The position numbers and the translations under genes are program-made. Below, in pieces: positions 1-8,403 of a stretch of 38,558 nt of DNA (position 1 is its first letter; every line of letters starts with the position of its first letter). The notes below the pieces were generated by a model. The model saw only the letters and a program-made list of their open reading frames with translations. It ran no database searches and was not told where the DNA came from. The stretch comes from Chara braunii (Eukaryota > Streptophyta > Charophyceae > Charales > Characeae): NCBI GenBank assembly GCA_003427395.1, contig BFEA01000011.1:4929319-4967876 (forward strand), written 5' to 3'.

Positions 1-80
1 TCCTGCTTTCAATCGTCTCATGCATGCAGATCGCTACAGTGATCCGAGACGGGCTTTTCCAACCAAAAAAAAAAAGAGTA

Positions 81-151
81 GATAACACAGAAGTCAAATT
101 ATGATCTGACACTTACGATAACACAGAAGTCAAATTATGATCTGACACTTA
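81..151. repeat. 36-bp tandem duplication
   Basis: Two adjacent copies of a 36-bp unit beginning GATAACACAGAAGTC start at 81 and 117. The second runs straight into the foldback element at 151. No coding content is seen in 1-150. Confidence 0.85.
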
Positions 152-316
152 GGGCCTCGCTACACCACTGTCGAAACGAAAAAAAAACAATGCATCTTCC
201 CCAGAAAGCAGTAAGATGCACTCGCTGCTATTCACGGTAACGGATGCATCTTGCCATTTTCCATGGGAAGATGCACTCGTGCTTTTTTCGTTTCGACACT
301 AGTGTGGCGAGGTCCT
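151..316. mobile_element. Foldback MITE-like element, family B, copy 1
   Basis: The ends are inverted: GGCCTCGCTACACCACTGTC with GAAACGAAAAAA at the left mirrors TTTTTTCGTTTCGACACTAGTGTGGCGAGG at 286-313 on the right. The interior repeats a motif around AAGATGCACTCG. It has no ORF, so it is a non-autonomous hairpin element. A second member lies at 3553-3723 and a weaker one near 5229-5347. The superfamily cannot be assigned. Confidence 0.7.
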
Positions 317-1403
317 TCATCCTACCAAAGGAAAGGAAGCAATGCCATCAAAGTCCTCTTTTAGCCCTACCAGTCACAGTTATTTTTTAGAAACAGGGGT
401 GCAGAAGTGGTAAGTCCTCCCAATTAAGTCGTAATCAATGGCGTTGTCGCGTTGTCTCAGGATCTCTCGACCAGAACGGGGAGCGAGTACATCTGATGTA
501 AGGGATGCTGGCCAGGTTTCCAGCATTTTAAAATCAAAAGCCCCTTTCTCTTAAATTACCACTACCTCCGAACCTCTTTTTGCCGCAGTGGAGTAGAATT
601 GAGCGCCAGCGCGACCTTTATTCGTTCGTTTAAACTGCCGCGGCCAGCCATTTTGGTCCGGTGCCGCCCGGCCTCTGAAGGACCTAGCTCACGCATTAAA
701 CCGCCAGTACTTGGCCCAGCTATAGGCCACGGGAAAAAATAGAGAAGAAATGTTTCTAGTCGGATGAATTTGGGCACTCCTGTAGTGGCCCATACATTTC
801 CTAAAATTGTGGTGGCTTGTTAACGGGCAGGACCTTAGGAAGTACTACTGCTGGTTTAAACACTCTGCCCGGGGATAATGCAGTATAGGTTATATTCACA
901 ACATAGACTTCGCCTCTGAAAGGTAGTGGTGATTTAAAACAAAAACCCAAAAAAAAAAAAATTTGGTTGGTGGTTGAACCAGCACATCGCATGTTGGGTA
1001 GATAGTTTGTTTTTCCGTTTTTGGCCTTTTTTTTAACAATCCCCCTCCCCCCCCTCCTCCTCCTCCTCCTCCTTTTTTCTTGAAAATGATCAATAATAAG
1101 CTGAGAACTGGGCCCAGCATCCCTTACATAGAGCAAGGGGTATGGGGAGAATTTGGGGTGCATACATGCAGAATTCGTGTCAGTTTCTTAGAAGCCATAT
1201 TAGGCATGGTAGGGTGTAGATAGGGACTGCTTTTACTCACTATTTGAGCTTCAAGGAATTTTGGAAAGCTGTAATATTCTGAATGGATGGGGCAAGGGGG
1301 CCTGTTTCCCGCACCTGCCAAAGCTGGGTAATGGCCCCACTATCACCTAGCAGAATCTTGAGGTCCTTGGCCTCGGTTTTCCAATCCTTTTCTTTTTTTT
1401 TCC
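317..1403. other. No gene recognised
   Basis: Nothing coding is supported here. The stretch holds a poly-A run near 949-960 and a C/T-rich low-complexity tract at about 1040-1080. Open frames across it read through these tracts and resemble no known protein. Confidence 0.6.
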
Positions 1404-1451
1404 CCTTGTGCAGAGGCCATACTAATCATCTCTGTATCATTCAGATTTTAA
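1404..1451 (-). pseudogene. U6 snRNA-like retropseudogene fragment
   Basis: Read on the minus strand, this matches the central part of U6 snRNA: the ACAGAGA box, then GATTAGTATGGCC (U6 has GATTAGCATGGCC), then CTGCACAAGG (U6 CTGCGCAAGG). There are several substitutions. The U6 5' stem-loop is not recognisable. The 3' side runs into an A-rich stretch (1385-1402 on the complement), as expected for a processed copy. The ACAGAGA is followed by T where the active gene has A, and the internal stem-loop is cut off, so it is not a working U6 gene. Confidence 0.75.
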
Positions 1452-1540
1452 ACTGCTAATATACTAGCCCAGCCTTGCAGAAAATGTGCCACTAAAATAA
1501 AAACTAAAAAAAAAGGTTGGTCGCCTACTGCAAAAAATTA

Positions 1541-1875
1541 GTGCCTCAAGCCTACTGGACCGCAATGGCTGGCAGCACCAGTCAGAATTTTTAAAAAGTG
1601 CACCGCTGGCAGCCTGCTGAACCGCAATGGCTGGCCAGACAAGTCGGAAAAAAATTCAAAAAGTGCACCGCTGGCGGTTCGGCAACGCTTGGCGTGCAAC
1701 GGAGCACCTCCAGGCCGGGGTATACTGATGGGCGAGGTCCCACTAGCAAGGGAGGATTGGATTACGATACTGAATCTGGACATGTTTTATGCAGGGATGC
1801 AGAAAAGAAGTTTGATTGTGATCTTCCGCACCACTCCAACAAACACGTCCAGATTCAGACTTTAATCCCAGATCC
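1541..1875 (+). mobile_element. Family C element, long copy with internal duplication
   Basis: The left part holds two tandem ~64-bp units sharing CCGCAATGGCTGG and AAAAAGTGCACCGCTGGC. The right part begins GGCGAGGTCCCACTAGC (1732) and contains a hairpin in which AATCTGGACATGTTTT pairs with AAACACGTCCAGATT. The same order of blocks recurs at 2437-2690. Further partial copies of the right part lie at 3795-3870, 4875-4970 and 5378-5553. No ORF is supported. Confidence 0.65.
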
Positions 1876-1889
1876 ATCCTGTTTTGTGT

Positions 1890-2425
1890 CACTTGTCTTG
1901 GGTCCTCAATGCACACGTGTTGAACTGATGGTTTGCTTTGTCGTGATTCCAACCGCTCTTGAAAGAACTTTGGAGTGGCTGTCTTTATATCTACAACTTC
2001 CTGGCGCGGACTAACCGTCGTAGAGGTAGAACTACGTGCGTGTGGCTTCGAGTGTTGTTTCTGACAAGTAAGCGGTATGGCGTCATTCAAGAACTTTGGA
2101 GTGACTGTCGTTATATCGACAACTTCCTGGCGCGGAGTAACCGTCGTAGAGGTAGAACTACGTGCGTGTGGCTTCAAGTGCTGTTCTGACAAGTAAGCCG
2201 CACGGCATCTAACCCGGCTCCCCATTCATGTTATAACTGCGGGCAACCTGGGCATCGTTACTCGTAAGGTGCTACGGCCGACCATCCTGTTTTGCGTCAA
2301 TTGTCTTTGGGTCCTGAATGCACGCGTGTTGAACTAACGGTTTGCTGTGTCGTGTGTCGTGATTCCAACCGCTCTTGAAAGAACTATGGAGTGACCGTCG
2401 TTCTATCGACAACTACTCTGAAATT
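1890..2425. repeat. Tandem ~126-bp repeat block with a third partial copy
   Basis: Units starting AAGAACTTTGGAGTG lie at 1963 and 2089 (period 126) and agree closely through CTACGTGCGTGTGGCTTC. A further copy of the upstream part (TTGTCTTGGGTCCT at 1893) returns at about 2297-2425. Long open frames on both strands follow from the repeat and are not supported as genes. Confidence 0.75.
2229..2267 (+). pseudogene. Retrotransposon gag zinc-knuckle relic
   Basis: In one + frame the sequence reads CYNCGQPGHRYS followed by a stop. This fits the start of a CCHC zinc knuckle (C-x2-C-x4-H), the nucleic-acid-binding motif of retrotransposon Gag. The fourth ligand is missing: a TAA and a Gly codon stand where the final residues would be. 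Only this short relic is visible. No protease, integrase or reverse transcriptase lies nearby. Confidence 0.5.
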
Positions 2426-2436
2426 TAAATTTTGTG

Positions 2437-2690
2437 CCTCCAGGCTACTGGACCACAATGGCTGGAAGCGCCAGACAAACTTTTAAGAAGTCCCATGCTG
2501 GCAGTTCTTCAAGGCTTCGCATGCAGTGGGGAGCGCCTCAAGGCCCGGGTGGCGAGGTCCCATAGCAAGGAGGATTGGAATAAGATCCTGAATCTGGAAG
2601 TGTTTGATACAGAGATGCAGAAAACAAGTTCGATCATGATTTTCTGTGCCACTGCAACAAAAACGTTCAGATTCAGACTTTAAATTTAAT
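2437..2690 (+). mobile_element. Family C element, second long copy
   Basis: It repeats the block order of 1541-1875: TGCCTCCAGGCTACTGGACC, then GGCGAGGTCCCATAGCAAGG at 2551, then the GATGCAGAAAACAAG and ACGTTCAGATTCAGAC segments. It has only one of the two ~64-bp left units, so the duplication in the first copy is specific to that copy. Confidence 0.65.
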
Positions 2691-2866
2691 CCCAATTCTC
2701 TTTGCTGGTGGGACGTCACTCTGGATGTCCCAAAAGGACGTCAATTTCAATTCCTGCTATAACAATGTGACCCAGTCTTCTCTTTTCTTTTTTTCCCCAT
2801 TTGAAAGGGCAACGGTCTTGAGATACCGGCCCCTGGTAATTCAAAATTATTTTGTTCTGTTCGTCT

Positions 2867-2980
2867 GGGGCCAGGTCCCACTAGATGGTGTTCTTCATTT
2901 CGGGCCATGGATCTGTGTATTCCCGCCCGCCACAATCGGCGGTCAAGAATGAAGAACACACGCCACTGGGACCTGCCCCC
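2867..2980. mobile_element. Foldback element with GGGGC-AGGTCCCACT ends
   Basis: Terminal inverted repeats GGGGCCAGGTCCCACT (2867-2882) and CACTGGGACCTGCCCCC (2964-2980) enclose a second inverted pair, GTGTTCTTCATT against AATGAAGAACAC. The whole 114 bp can fold into one hairpin. The same ends occur at 9154-9246, and the left end resembles the GAGGTCCCACTAGC end of family C. Confidence 0.75.
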
Positions 2981-3127
2981 TGATTGCATCTGGATTCGAC
3001 CTTGGGTCTGTAATTCAACACTTTTTTCTTTTTTTTTTTTTCAAGGGTGTAAGGCCGTCGGTAACGTAGTCTTTTCAAAAAGAAAAGAAAAAAACGACAG
3101 CGCAAAGAAACCCAAACCCATCGAGCT

Positions 3128-3282
3128 GTCCAGGGGCCAAGTCGGACTAGCAGCGCTGAGTTTCCTCAACGCTGCTAGTGATTGCACAACTCCACAAACA
3201 CGTCCAGATTCGGGCATTGAGGAAACTCAATGGGTGACCAGCCCAGTCGTCCCTCCACAGTAGTGGTACTTGGCCCCTGGAC
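3128..3282. mobile_element. Foldback element with 15-bp perfect inverted ends
   Basis: GTCCAGGGGCCAAGT (3128-3142) is the exact reverse complement of ACTTGGCCCCTGGAC (3268-3282). Inside are further nested pairs, TGAGTTTCCTCAA with TTGAGGAAACTCA and CTAGCAGCG with CGCTGCTAG, and a piece of the family C hairpin (AAACACGTCCAGATTC). Confidence 0.75.
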
Positions 3283-3327
3283 AGGCGGAGAAGTCACCCA
3301 ATGGGTGACAAGCCCAGTCGTCCCTCC
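3229..3327. repeat. Direct repeat of ~29 bp
   Basis: AATGGGTGACCAGCCCAGTC at 3229 and AATGGGTGACAAGCCCAGTC at 3299 are near-identical direct copies, each continuing into GTCCCTCCA. Confidence 0.8.
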
Positions 3328-3330
3328 AAT

Positions 3331-3534
3331 GACCGGTGCGTGCTCGAAAACCATGAAGCCCAACCCCCACTACCGTCTCCCCCGAACACAACGCACCCTT
3401 ATTTTGGCTGTATCTGGCCGAAAATATAGCTTGTATACATTCATTTTTAGGGTGCGTTATGTTCGGGGAAGACGGTAGTGGGCCCAGGGGTTTAGTTTTC
3501 ATGGTTTTCGAGCACGCACCGGTCCGATCTGAAC
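3331..3534. mobile_element. 204-bp near-perfect palindrome containing a family A foldback
   Basis: The outer arm GACCGGTGCGTGCTCGAAAA (from 3331) is mirrored by TTTTCGAGCACGCACCGGTC (to 3534). The inner arm CTACCGTCT plus CCCCGAACACAACGCACCC is mirrored by GGGTGCGTTATGTTCGGGGA plus AGACGGTAG. The central ~50 bp is unpaired. The inner arms are family A ends seen elsewhere (6714, 8404, 36691), so a family A element either extended or landed inside another palindrome. Confidence 0.8.
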
Positions 3535-3552
3535 ATCTCTCGCAGTCGCACT

Positions 3553-3723
3553 TAGGGCGTTGCCGCACGGCACGCGAAACGAAAAACGAAAGGAATGTAT
3601 CTTCCCCCAGAAAATGGCCAGGTTCATCGGTTTGCTATAAATAGTAACGAGTGTATTCCGCAACCTCTTGTGGGCAGATGCACTCGTTTCGTTTTCGTTT
3701 CGTGTGCCGTGCGGCGAGACCCT
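3553..3723. mobile_element. Foldback MITE-like element, family B, copy 2
   Basis: AGGGCGTTGCCGCACGGCAC with GCGAAACGAAAA at the left is mirrored by TTCGTTTCGTGTGCCGTGCG with GCGAGACCCT at the right. The internal CAGATGCACTCG and GTATCTTCCCCCAGAAA match the interior of the 151-316 copy. Confidence 0.75.
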
Positions 3724-3794
3724 TACTCTCGTCATCAGGGTGAGAAATACTTGGTACGAAGCCTAAATCCCCGCCAGAGACTTAGGCCCCGAGG

Positions 3795-3870
3795 TCGAGG
3801 TCCCACTAGCAAAGAGGATTGGTTTAAGCTCTTGAATCCGGACGTGTTTTAAGCAGAGATGCAGAGTAGA
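3795..3870. mobile_element. Family C fragment (left part only)
   Basis: GAGGTCGAGGTCCCACTAGC followed by AAAGAGGATTGG, AATCCGGACGTGTTTTAAGC and AGAGATGCAGA matches the right block of 1541-1875. It is truncated before the second hairpin arm. Confidence 0.6.
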
Positions 3871-3879
3871 AAGCCTGTA

Positions 3880-4262
3880 TTTGGGTCAACTGTCAGTCCA
3901 GATGCAGCGACGATGACCGGGGAGAACAGTTATATGACACAACTGTCTTCACCCGGATGGAAAGCCTGGTCATTATTATAGTAGCTGTATTTGGGCCAAC
4001 TTTCAGTCCAGGAGCAGCGATAATGAGCGCAGAGAACACAGTTCTACTCGGGCGACTTTCAGTCCAGATGCAGAAACTGGTGTCGTCACCCCGAATAGAA
4101 AGCCCAGTCATGATCATAGCGGTGTTTTTGGGGCAACTTTCAGTCCAGATGCAGACGCTACTGTCTTCACCCGGATAGAAAGCCCGGTCATTATTATAGC
4201 TGTATTTGGGTCAACTTTCAGTCTGGATGCAGCAATGATGGATGCGCAAAACAGTTCTATGC
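3880..4262. repeat. Irregular array of family A-like half elements
   Basis: Alternating pieces of ACTTTCAGTCCAGATGCAG, CTTCACCCGGATGGAAAGCC and GGTCATTATTATAGCTGTAT recur about four times with unequal spacing. These are interior and arm segments of family A. The arrangement looks like repeated insertion or partial tandem growth. There is no gene. Confidence 0.6.
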
Positions 4263-4395
4263 GGGTGAAAACGAAAGCGACAAGATGAGAAAAAGATCGT
4301 CGGAATGATTGATACCCAGCCACTTGTAGAATTGCAAAGATACCCCTAAAAGGAACTCCACTTCTACACAACTCCAAAGAGGCATACCCCTATAC

Positions 4396-4433
4396 CTGTC
4401 TCTTATACACATCTAGATGTGTATAAGAGACAG
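4396..4433. other. Tn5/Nextera mate-pair junction adapter (artefact), copy 1
   Basis: A perfect 38-bp palindrome made of CTGTCTCTTATACACATCT followed by its reverse complement. This is the Tn5 19-bp mosaic end in head-to-head orientation, as in mate-pair circularisation junctions. The two flanks are unrelated, so the join between 4395 and 4434 may be false. Confidence 0.95.
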
Positions 4434-4790
4434 GCTTTAAACTGTATTAAAGTAGGTTAATGTCTTTTTCTCGACTTCTGCAAAAACGTTTTTACGTCTA
4501 AAGACTCTGAACTACAAACTTTAATCTACTTCAATTAATAAAGTTTTAAGTTTTGAATTTTTACTTTCGACTTTTAAATTGTTTCATACGACTTCAGACT
4601 GTTACTGTTTTAAGAATTAACTACGTTCGTTTTAGAGCACTCTCTCTCACTAGGACTTCGTCGAGTGAGTCTGGCCAACATCACAGTCAGATTCTGCCTG
4701 ATACATTGTGAATTTGTGAGTATGCCGTCCTACAACACTGACATTAATAGAAAAAGTAGGTCGGCCCTTTTGAGAAGTGTTGACCTTTTT
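4434..4790. other. AT-rich stretch, no gene recognised
   Basis: From the artefact to about 4790 the sequence is clearly more AT-rich than its neighbours. It contains no recognisable coding, RNA or foldback feature. It may belong to a different genomic place, joined through the adapter. Confidence 0.5.
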
Positions 4791-4874
4791 TCTTTTTTTT
4801 TTCTTTTTTTTTTTCTTTTTTTTTTGACGTCAGTTTTTAACACATGTGTTGGAAAAGTGAACTTTAGAAAGAAA

Positions 4875-4970
4875 GCAGAGATGCAGAAAAGCAGTTCAAT
4901 CTCGATATTCTGCACTTTTCCACAAAAAACACGTCCAGATGCAGGAGTTAGTGGGACCTCGCCCCGAGTG
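4875..4970. mobile_element. Family C fragment (right part only)
   Basis: GCAGAGATGCAGAAAAGCAG, AAAAACACGTCCAGATGCAG and the terminal AGTGGGACCTCGCCCC correspond to the right half of family C. An interrupted T-run precedes it (4788-4825). Confidence 0.6.
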
Positions 4971-5041
4971 CCGCAAGCGAGGACGGCACAGTGCAAGGTG
5001 AGTTCTCAAGGATCCGGGTAGTAGTCGGCCATCCCTTCTCT

Positions 5042-5217
5042 TTTTTTTTTTTTTTTCTTTTTTTTTTTCTTTTTTTTTGGCCCGAAGGACCACAGATCAG
5101 ATATTAAACTGTTCAGAACAGATACTAAACTTCATCTATTTTTAGCCAAAAGGCCAAAAGGGCCATGCTAATCTTCTCTGTACCGTTCCAATTTTAACGA
5201 ATGTCCCGAAAAGCGAC
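5042..5217 (-). pseudogene. Chimeric U6-U2 snRNA processed retropseudogene
   Basis: Read on the minus strand from 5217, the first ~58 nt match the U6 5' end: a 5' stem-loop ending GGGACATTCGT, then AAAATTGGAACGGTACAGAG and AAGATTAGCATGGCC. At about 5157-5160 it switches to U2 snRNA: GGCCTTTTGGCTAA, then TTTAGTATCTGTTCT, CAGTTTAATATCTGATCTGT and GGTCCTTCGG, covering roughly U2 nt 11-85. The U2 part is followed at once by an A-rich tail (complement of 5042-5078). The order 5' U6, U2, poly(A) is that of a bipartite retropseudogene made by reverse-transcriptase template switching. The branch-site-pairing GTAGTA of U2 is TTAGTA here, and the U6 internal stem-loop is absent, so neither half could function. 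Clear target-site duplications were not found. Confidence 0.85.
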
Positions 5218-5377
5218 ACGCTCCATTTTCTTTTTTTCGGACTCTCGACATAAGCAACAGACAAAAATCATGGCGGTGTATCTTTCCATATTCTAGCGGA
5301 AGATTCACTCTCGTTTTGCACATTTCGAGAGTAGTGCACCGAGGCCCTGTAGCTCGGCCCTGAGGCTGTCAAGTGTA

Positions 5378-5553
5378 GACCCGGGACGAGTTCCCACTCG
5401 CGAAGTGGATCGGATTAACAACCTGAATCTGTACGGGATTCTGCGCAGAGATGCAGCCGAAAAGCAGATCAATCGCAATTTTCTGCATCTATCCTCAAAC
5501 ACGGATCGATTCGGGCATAAATTCAATTCTGTGTCGGTATTGGGACCTCGGTC
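5378..5553. mobile_element. Family C element, foldback copy
   Basis: GAGTTCCCACTCGCGAAGTG at the left and ATTGGGACCTCGGTCCC at the right form inverted ends. The interior carries CAGAGATGCAGCCGAAAAGC and AAACACGGATCGATTCGGGC, counterparts of family C segments. Confidence 0.6.
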
Positions 5554-6180
5554 CCAGTTGGCATCAGCCACCACCTCATGGGGGGGGTACCCATCATCCC
5601 CTGCTACTCCCATCTTCAGCGCAGTTCTCTCCCCTCGTTCCACGTGGCACAACTGAGACCCCAATCACCCGGCAAGCCATCACCCCTATTCATTAGTCGG
5701 GCTTTTCTTTTTCCCATTCCCAGTTCGGCCTCGACCGTTGTTCCTCTCTGCACCCCTCACCCAAGTCAAACAACCGGCCTACCGCTGATTGGGGGTGGGA
5801 GATTTCAAGTCAAAGCACAGGGGATGATGGGTAACCCATGAGGTGTGTCAGGCGGAGGGATGCGGCATGGGATTTCAAGACAAAGCACAGATGAGGGCTG
5901 AGTTCGAATAAGAGTCGTCCTCTCTCTCTAGCATCAGGCATCAGATTCCCTGCACACCTCCGCCTGACTACGTCTGCCTCGCCTACCACGCCCGCACTAC
6001 CACCACAATTATAGACGGCCTACAGCGCTCCCGCCTCCTCCGCACATTTTCCTTCCTCCTCCTCCTCCTCTCCATCCTCCTCTCTTGAGCACACTTCCCT
6101 CAGCATTCCATCATCAGACGAAAGCACTGTTTCAAGGGACGTTAGGTATGGCTTCCTGCGAGCCTGCTGAGAAAAGCAGA
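5554..6180. other. No gene recognised
   Basis: GC-balanced sequence with a CCT-rich patch at about 6050-6085 and a repeated GGGATTTCAAG-CAAAGCACAG phrase (5800 and 5870). No coding frame here resembles a known family. Confidence 0.5.
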
Positions 6181-6199
6181 GCGAGCGAGCGAGCGAGAG

Positions 6200-6266
<67 letters not shown>

Positions 6267-6277
6267 GAGGAGGAGGA
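6181..6277. repeat. Compound microsatellite GAGC-(AC)n-(AG)n-(AGG)n
   Basis: Consecutive GAGC repeats, a short (AC)n, about 25 units of GA and several AGG units. Ser/Leu- or Arg/Glu-rich open frames here are microsatellite readings. Confidence 0.95.
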
Positions 6278-6713
6278 AACCATGACCGCAGATGGGCGGG
6301 GGGCCGGGGGAAGCGGGAGGAAGAGAGAAAAAGTGGCTAGAGGTCACCGATAAAGTTGAAATACAGACCTGTGTTCAAATTCAGATGATGGACCTTGATT
6401 GACGAGTAAAACCAACTACTAATGAATTACTTGGGCCCGGTCAGCTCAATGATAATATCTCAAGGCCGTCGCTCTTAAATTAAAAAAAAAAAAAAAAAAA
6501 AAAGTGGGGAAGGTGGCCAACAGCAACGACAATGGTCATGAAGGGAGTGGGAAACAGCGACAGATCAGACTTGCGGAGCAAGCTCCCGCAGCAGTACATA
6601 GCCCCCACTACTACCTACTGTAGTTGCGCGCGGCGATGAGCAGACCGGACAGCACCGATGGATCAGACAACAGCAAGCATCTCATCTCACAAGCAAGAAC
6701 GGACCAAATTGCA

Positions 6714-6824
6714 CTACCGTCTTCACCCGAATAGAACGCCCGGTCATTATAGCGGTATTTGGTGCAATTTTCAGTCCAGATACGGCTATAATGACCGGAC
6801 GCTCTATTCGGATGAAGACGGTAG
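6714..6824. mobile_element. Foldback MITE-like element, family A, cleanest copy
   Basis: The left arm, CTACCGTCTTCACCCGAATA followed by GAACGCCCGGTCATTATAGC, is mirrored almost perfectly by the right arm 6785-6824. The loop is about 32 nt and holds TTTTCAGTCCAGAT. At 111 bp with no ORF, it defines the family: ends CTACCGTCTTC, sub-terminal CGGTCATTATAGC and the internal TTTCAGTCC tag. Confidence 0.85.
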
Positions 6825-7014
6825 TCATAAAGAGCTACAGCCAAACCACAGACAGCAGCATCACTACGGTAGATCGGAGGACAATAGCAAGTGTCTCACC
6901 TGCAAGAACGGGACCAAACTGCAATACTACTAAGTAACAAGGATGGCATACAGGCCAGGACACAGGAATGTCAGGGCTGTCGGCGGCGACAGGTCAGGCT
7001 TCTGGCAACGAATT

Positions 7015-7051
7015 ACGGGTCGGGATGAGATACCACGTCATCCCGACCCGT
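7015..7051. repeat. 14-bp perfect hairpin
   Basis: ACGGGTCGGGATGA (7015-7028) and TCATCCCGACCCGT (7038-7051) are exact reverse complements around a 9-nt loop. The left arm and loop recur at 7081-7109, and an ACGGGTCGGGGTCGGGAC variant occurs near 8238 and 8344. Confidence 0.85.
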
Positions 7052-7130
7052 TTGCTGAGGCGACGGTCGGACAAACAGCAAACGGGTCGGGATGAGATGC
7101 CACGTCATCTAATTGCCATGGATCGGACAA

Positions 7131-7500
7131 GACGAGACTACCGTCGTCCATCACGCGAGTAGAACCCACGGTCATACTATGTATAGCTGATCTACCGGGG
7201 GCAACTTTCAGTCTATAGACAAGACGAGACTACCGTCGTCCATCACGCGAGTAGAACCCACAGTCATACTATGTATAAGCTGATCTACGTGGGGCAACTT
7301 TCAGTCTATACACAAGACGAGACTACCGTCGTCCATCACGCGAGTAAAACCCACGGTCGTACTATGTATAGCTGATCTACGTGGGGCATCTTTCAGTCTA
7401 TAGACAAGACGAGACTACCGTCGTCCATCACGCGAGTAAAACCCACGGTCATACTATGTATGTGGAGCAAATTTCATTCTATAGAGAAAGCGAAACCCAC
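7131..7500. repeat. Tandem array, ~92-bp unit, four copies
   Basis: Units beginning GACGAGACTACCGTCGTCC start at 7131, 7223, 7316 and 7408 (spacing 92, 93, 92). Each carries CACGGTCATACTATGTATAG and ACTTTCAGTCTATAG, which are family A tags. The array is therefore a tandem amplification of a family A-derived unit. It is head to tail without spacers. Confidence 0.9.
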
Positions 7501-8403
7501 CGAGCGTTCTATCCGGGTGCAGACCGCAGACCGCAGACCGAAGGAGCAGCCAGCTATACAGTAGCAGCACGTCTCAATTATGTTATAACATAGATGGGCA
7601 GCGACAAGCAGACAGACTGCGGCGACGAATTGGACGGTCACCGTAGCAACGAGAGCCAGGCAAGCGGCGACGGATCGAGCCTGCATCAACAAATCGGGCA
7701 GCAGCAGCGGCAGGCAGGCCTGCCGCCAAGGATAAATTTAGCGCCAACGCGACGGACTACCACGGCGAGTCGGACAAGAAGAATGCAATGGGGAACAGGG
7801 AAGCAAATAGGAACAAACCACATTGGCCGTTCTGATAGACAGACAAGGAGAGCCGAAGGAGAGAGGAGGAAGCCCCCTCCCTCCCCTTGTCATAGACAGA
7901 GCGGCCCCACTTTTATTGAAGAGAGAGCGCCTCCATGGTCATAGAAAAAACGCCCTCCATTATCTTATTCGGGGAATGGGAGAGGAGGAGGCCGAGAAAG
8001 CCTTTTTGTCAACAAAAGGAGAAGAATGTCCGGGTCCATACGAGGAGAGGAAAAAGGATTAACGAAAAACACACACAAAAACAAAGAAGAAATCGGATCG
8101 GGACCGAATACAGACCGCCCGTGCCCAGCAGCAGCAAAAAAAATAATAATAAAAAAAAAAAAATCACTCCCATGCCCAGCAGTGGAAAGCAGTCATAAGG
8201 CCAAGTTGAACCTCTGCCATCACCGAAAGGCTACTAACTCCACGGGTCGGGGTCGGGACAGATGCGAAGCACCATGCATACTGGTAATTCAAACCATATG
8301 TCGGAACGAGCACGTCATTTCGTCTGGAAGAAAACCCACACCCCACGGGTCGGGGTCGGGACGGAGACGGCGAGGAAACATGGCACACTGCATCGCTTCT
8401 TCT
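7501..8403. other. No gene recognised
   Basis: Open frames over 7594-8062 show no known domain and vary in composition. A-rich runs occur at 8137-8162. A GGTCGGGGTCGGGAC motif appears near 8240 and 8345. Confidence 0.5.

Noticed and set aside
1743-2225. 160-codon minus-strand protein with internal repeats
   Set aside because: Its repeats mirror the 126-bp DNA repeat, it overlaps a family C element, and it shows no known domain.
5042-5217. Functional U6 or U2 gene
   Set aside because: Each snRNA is truncated, the U2 branch-site-pairing motif is changed, and a poly(A) tail follows.
7131-7500. CRISPR-like array
   Set aside because: The repeats are contiguous 92-bp units without unique spacers, in a eukaryotic context.
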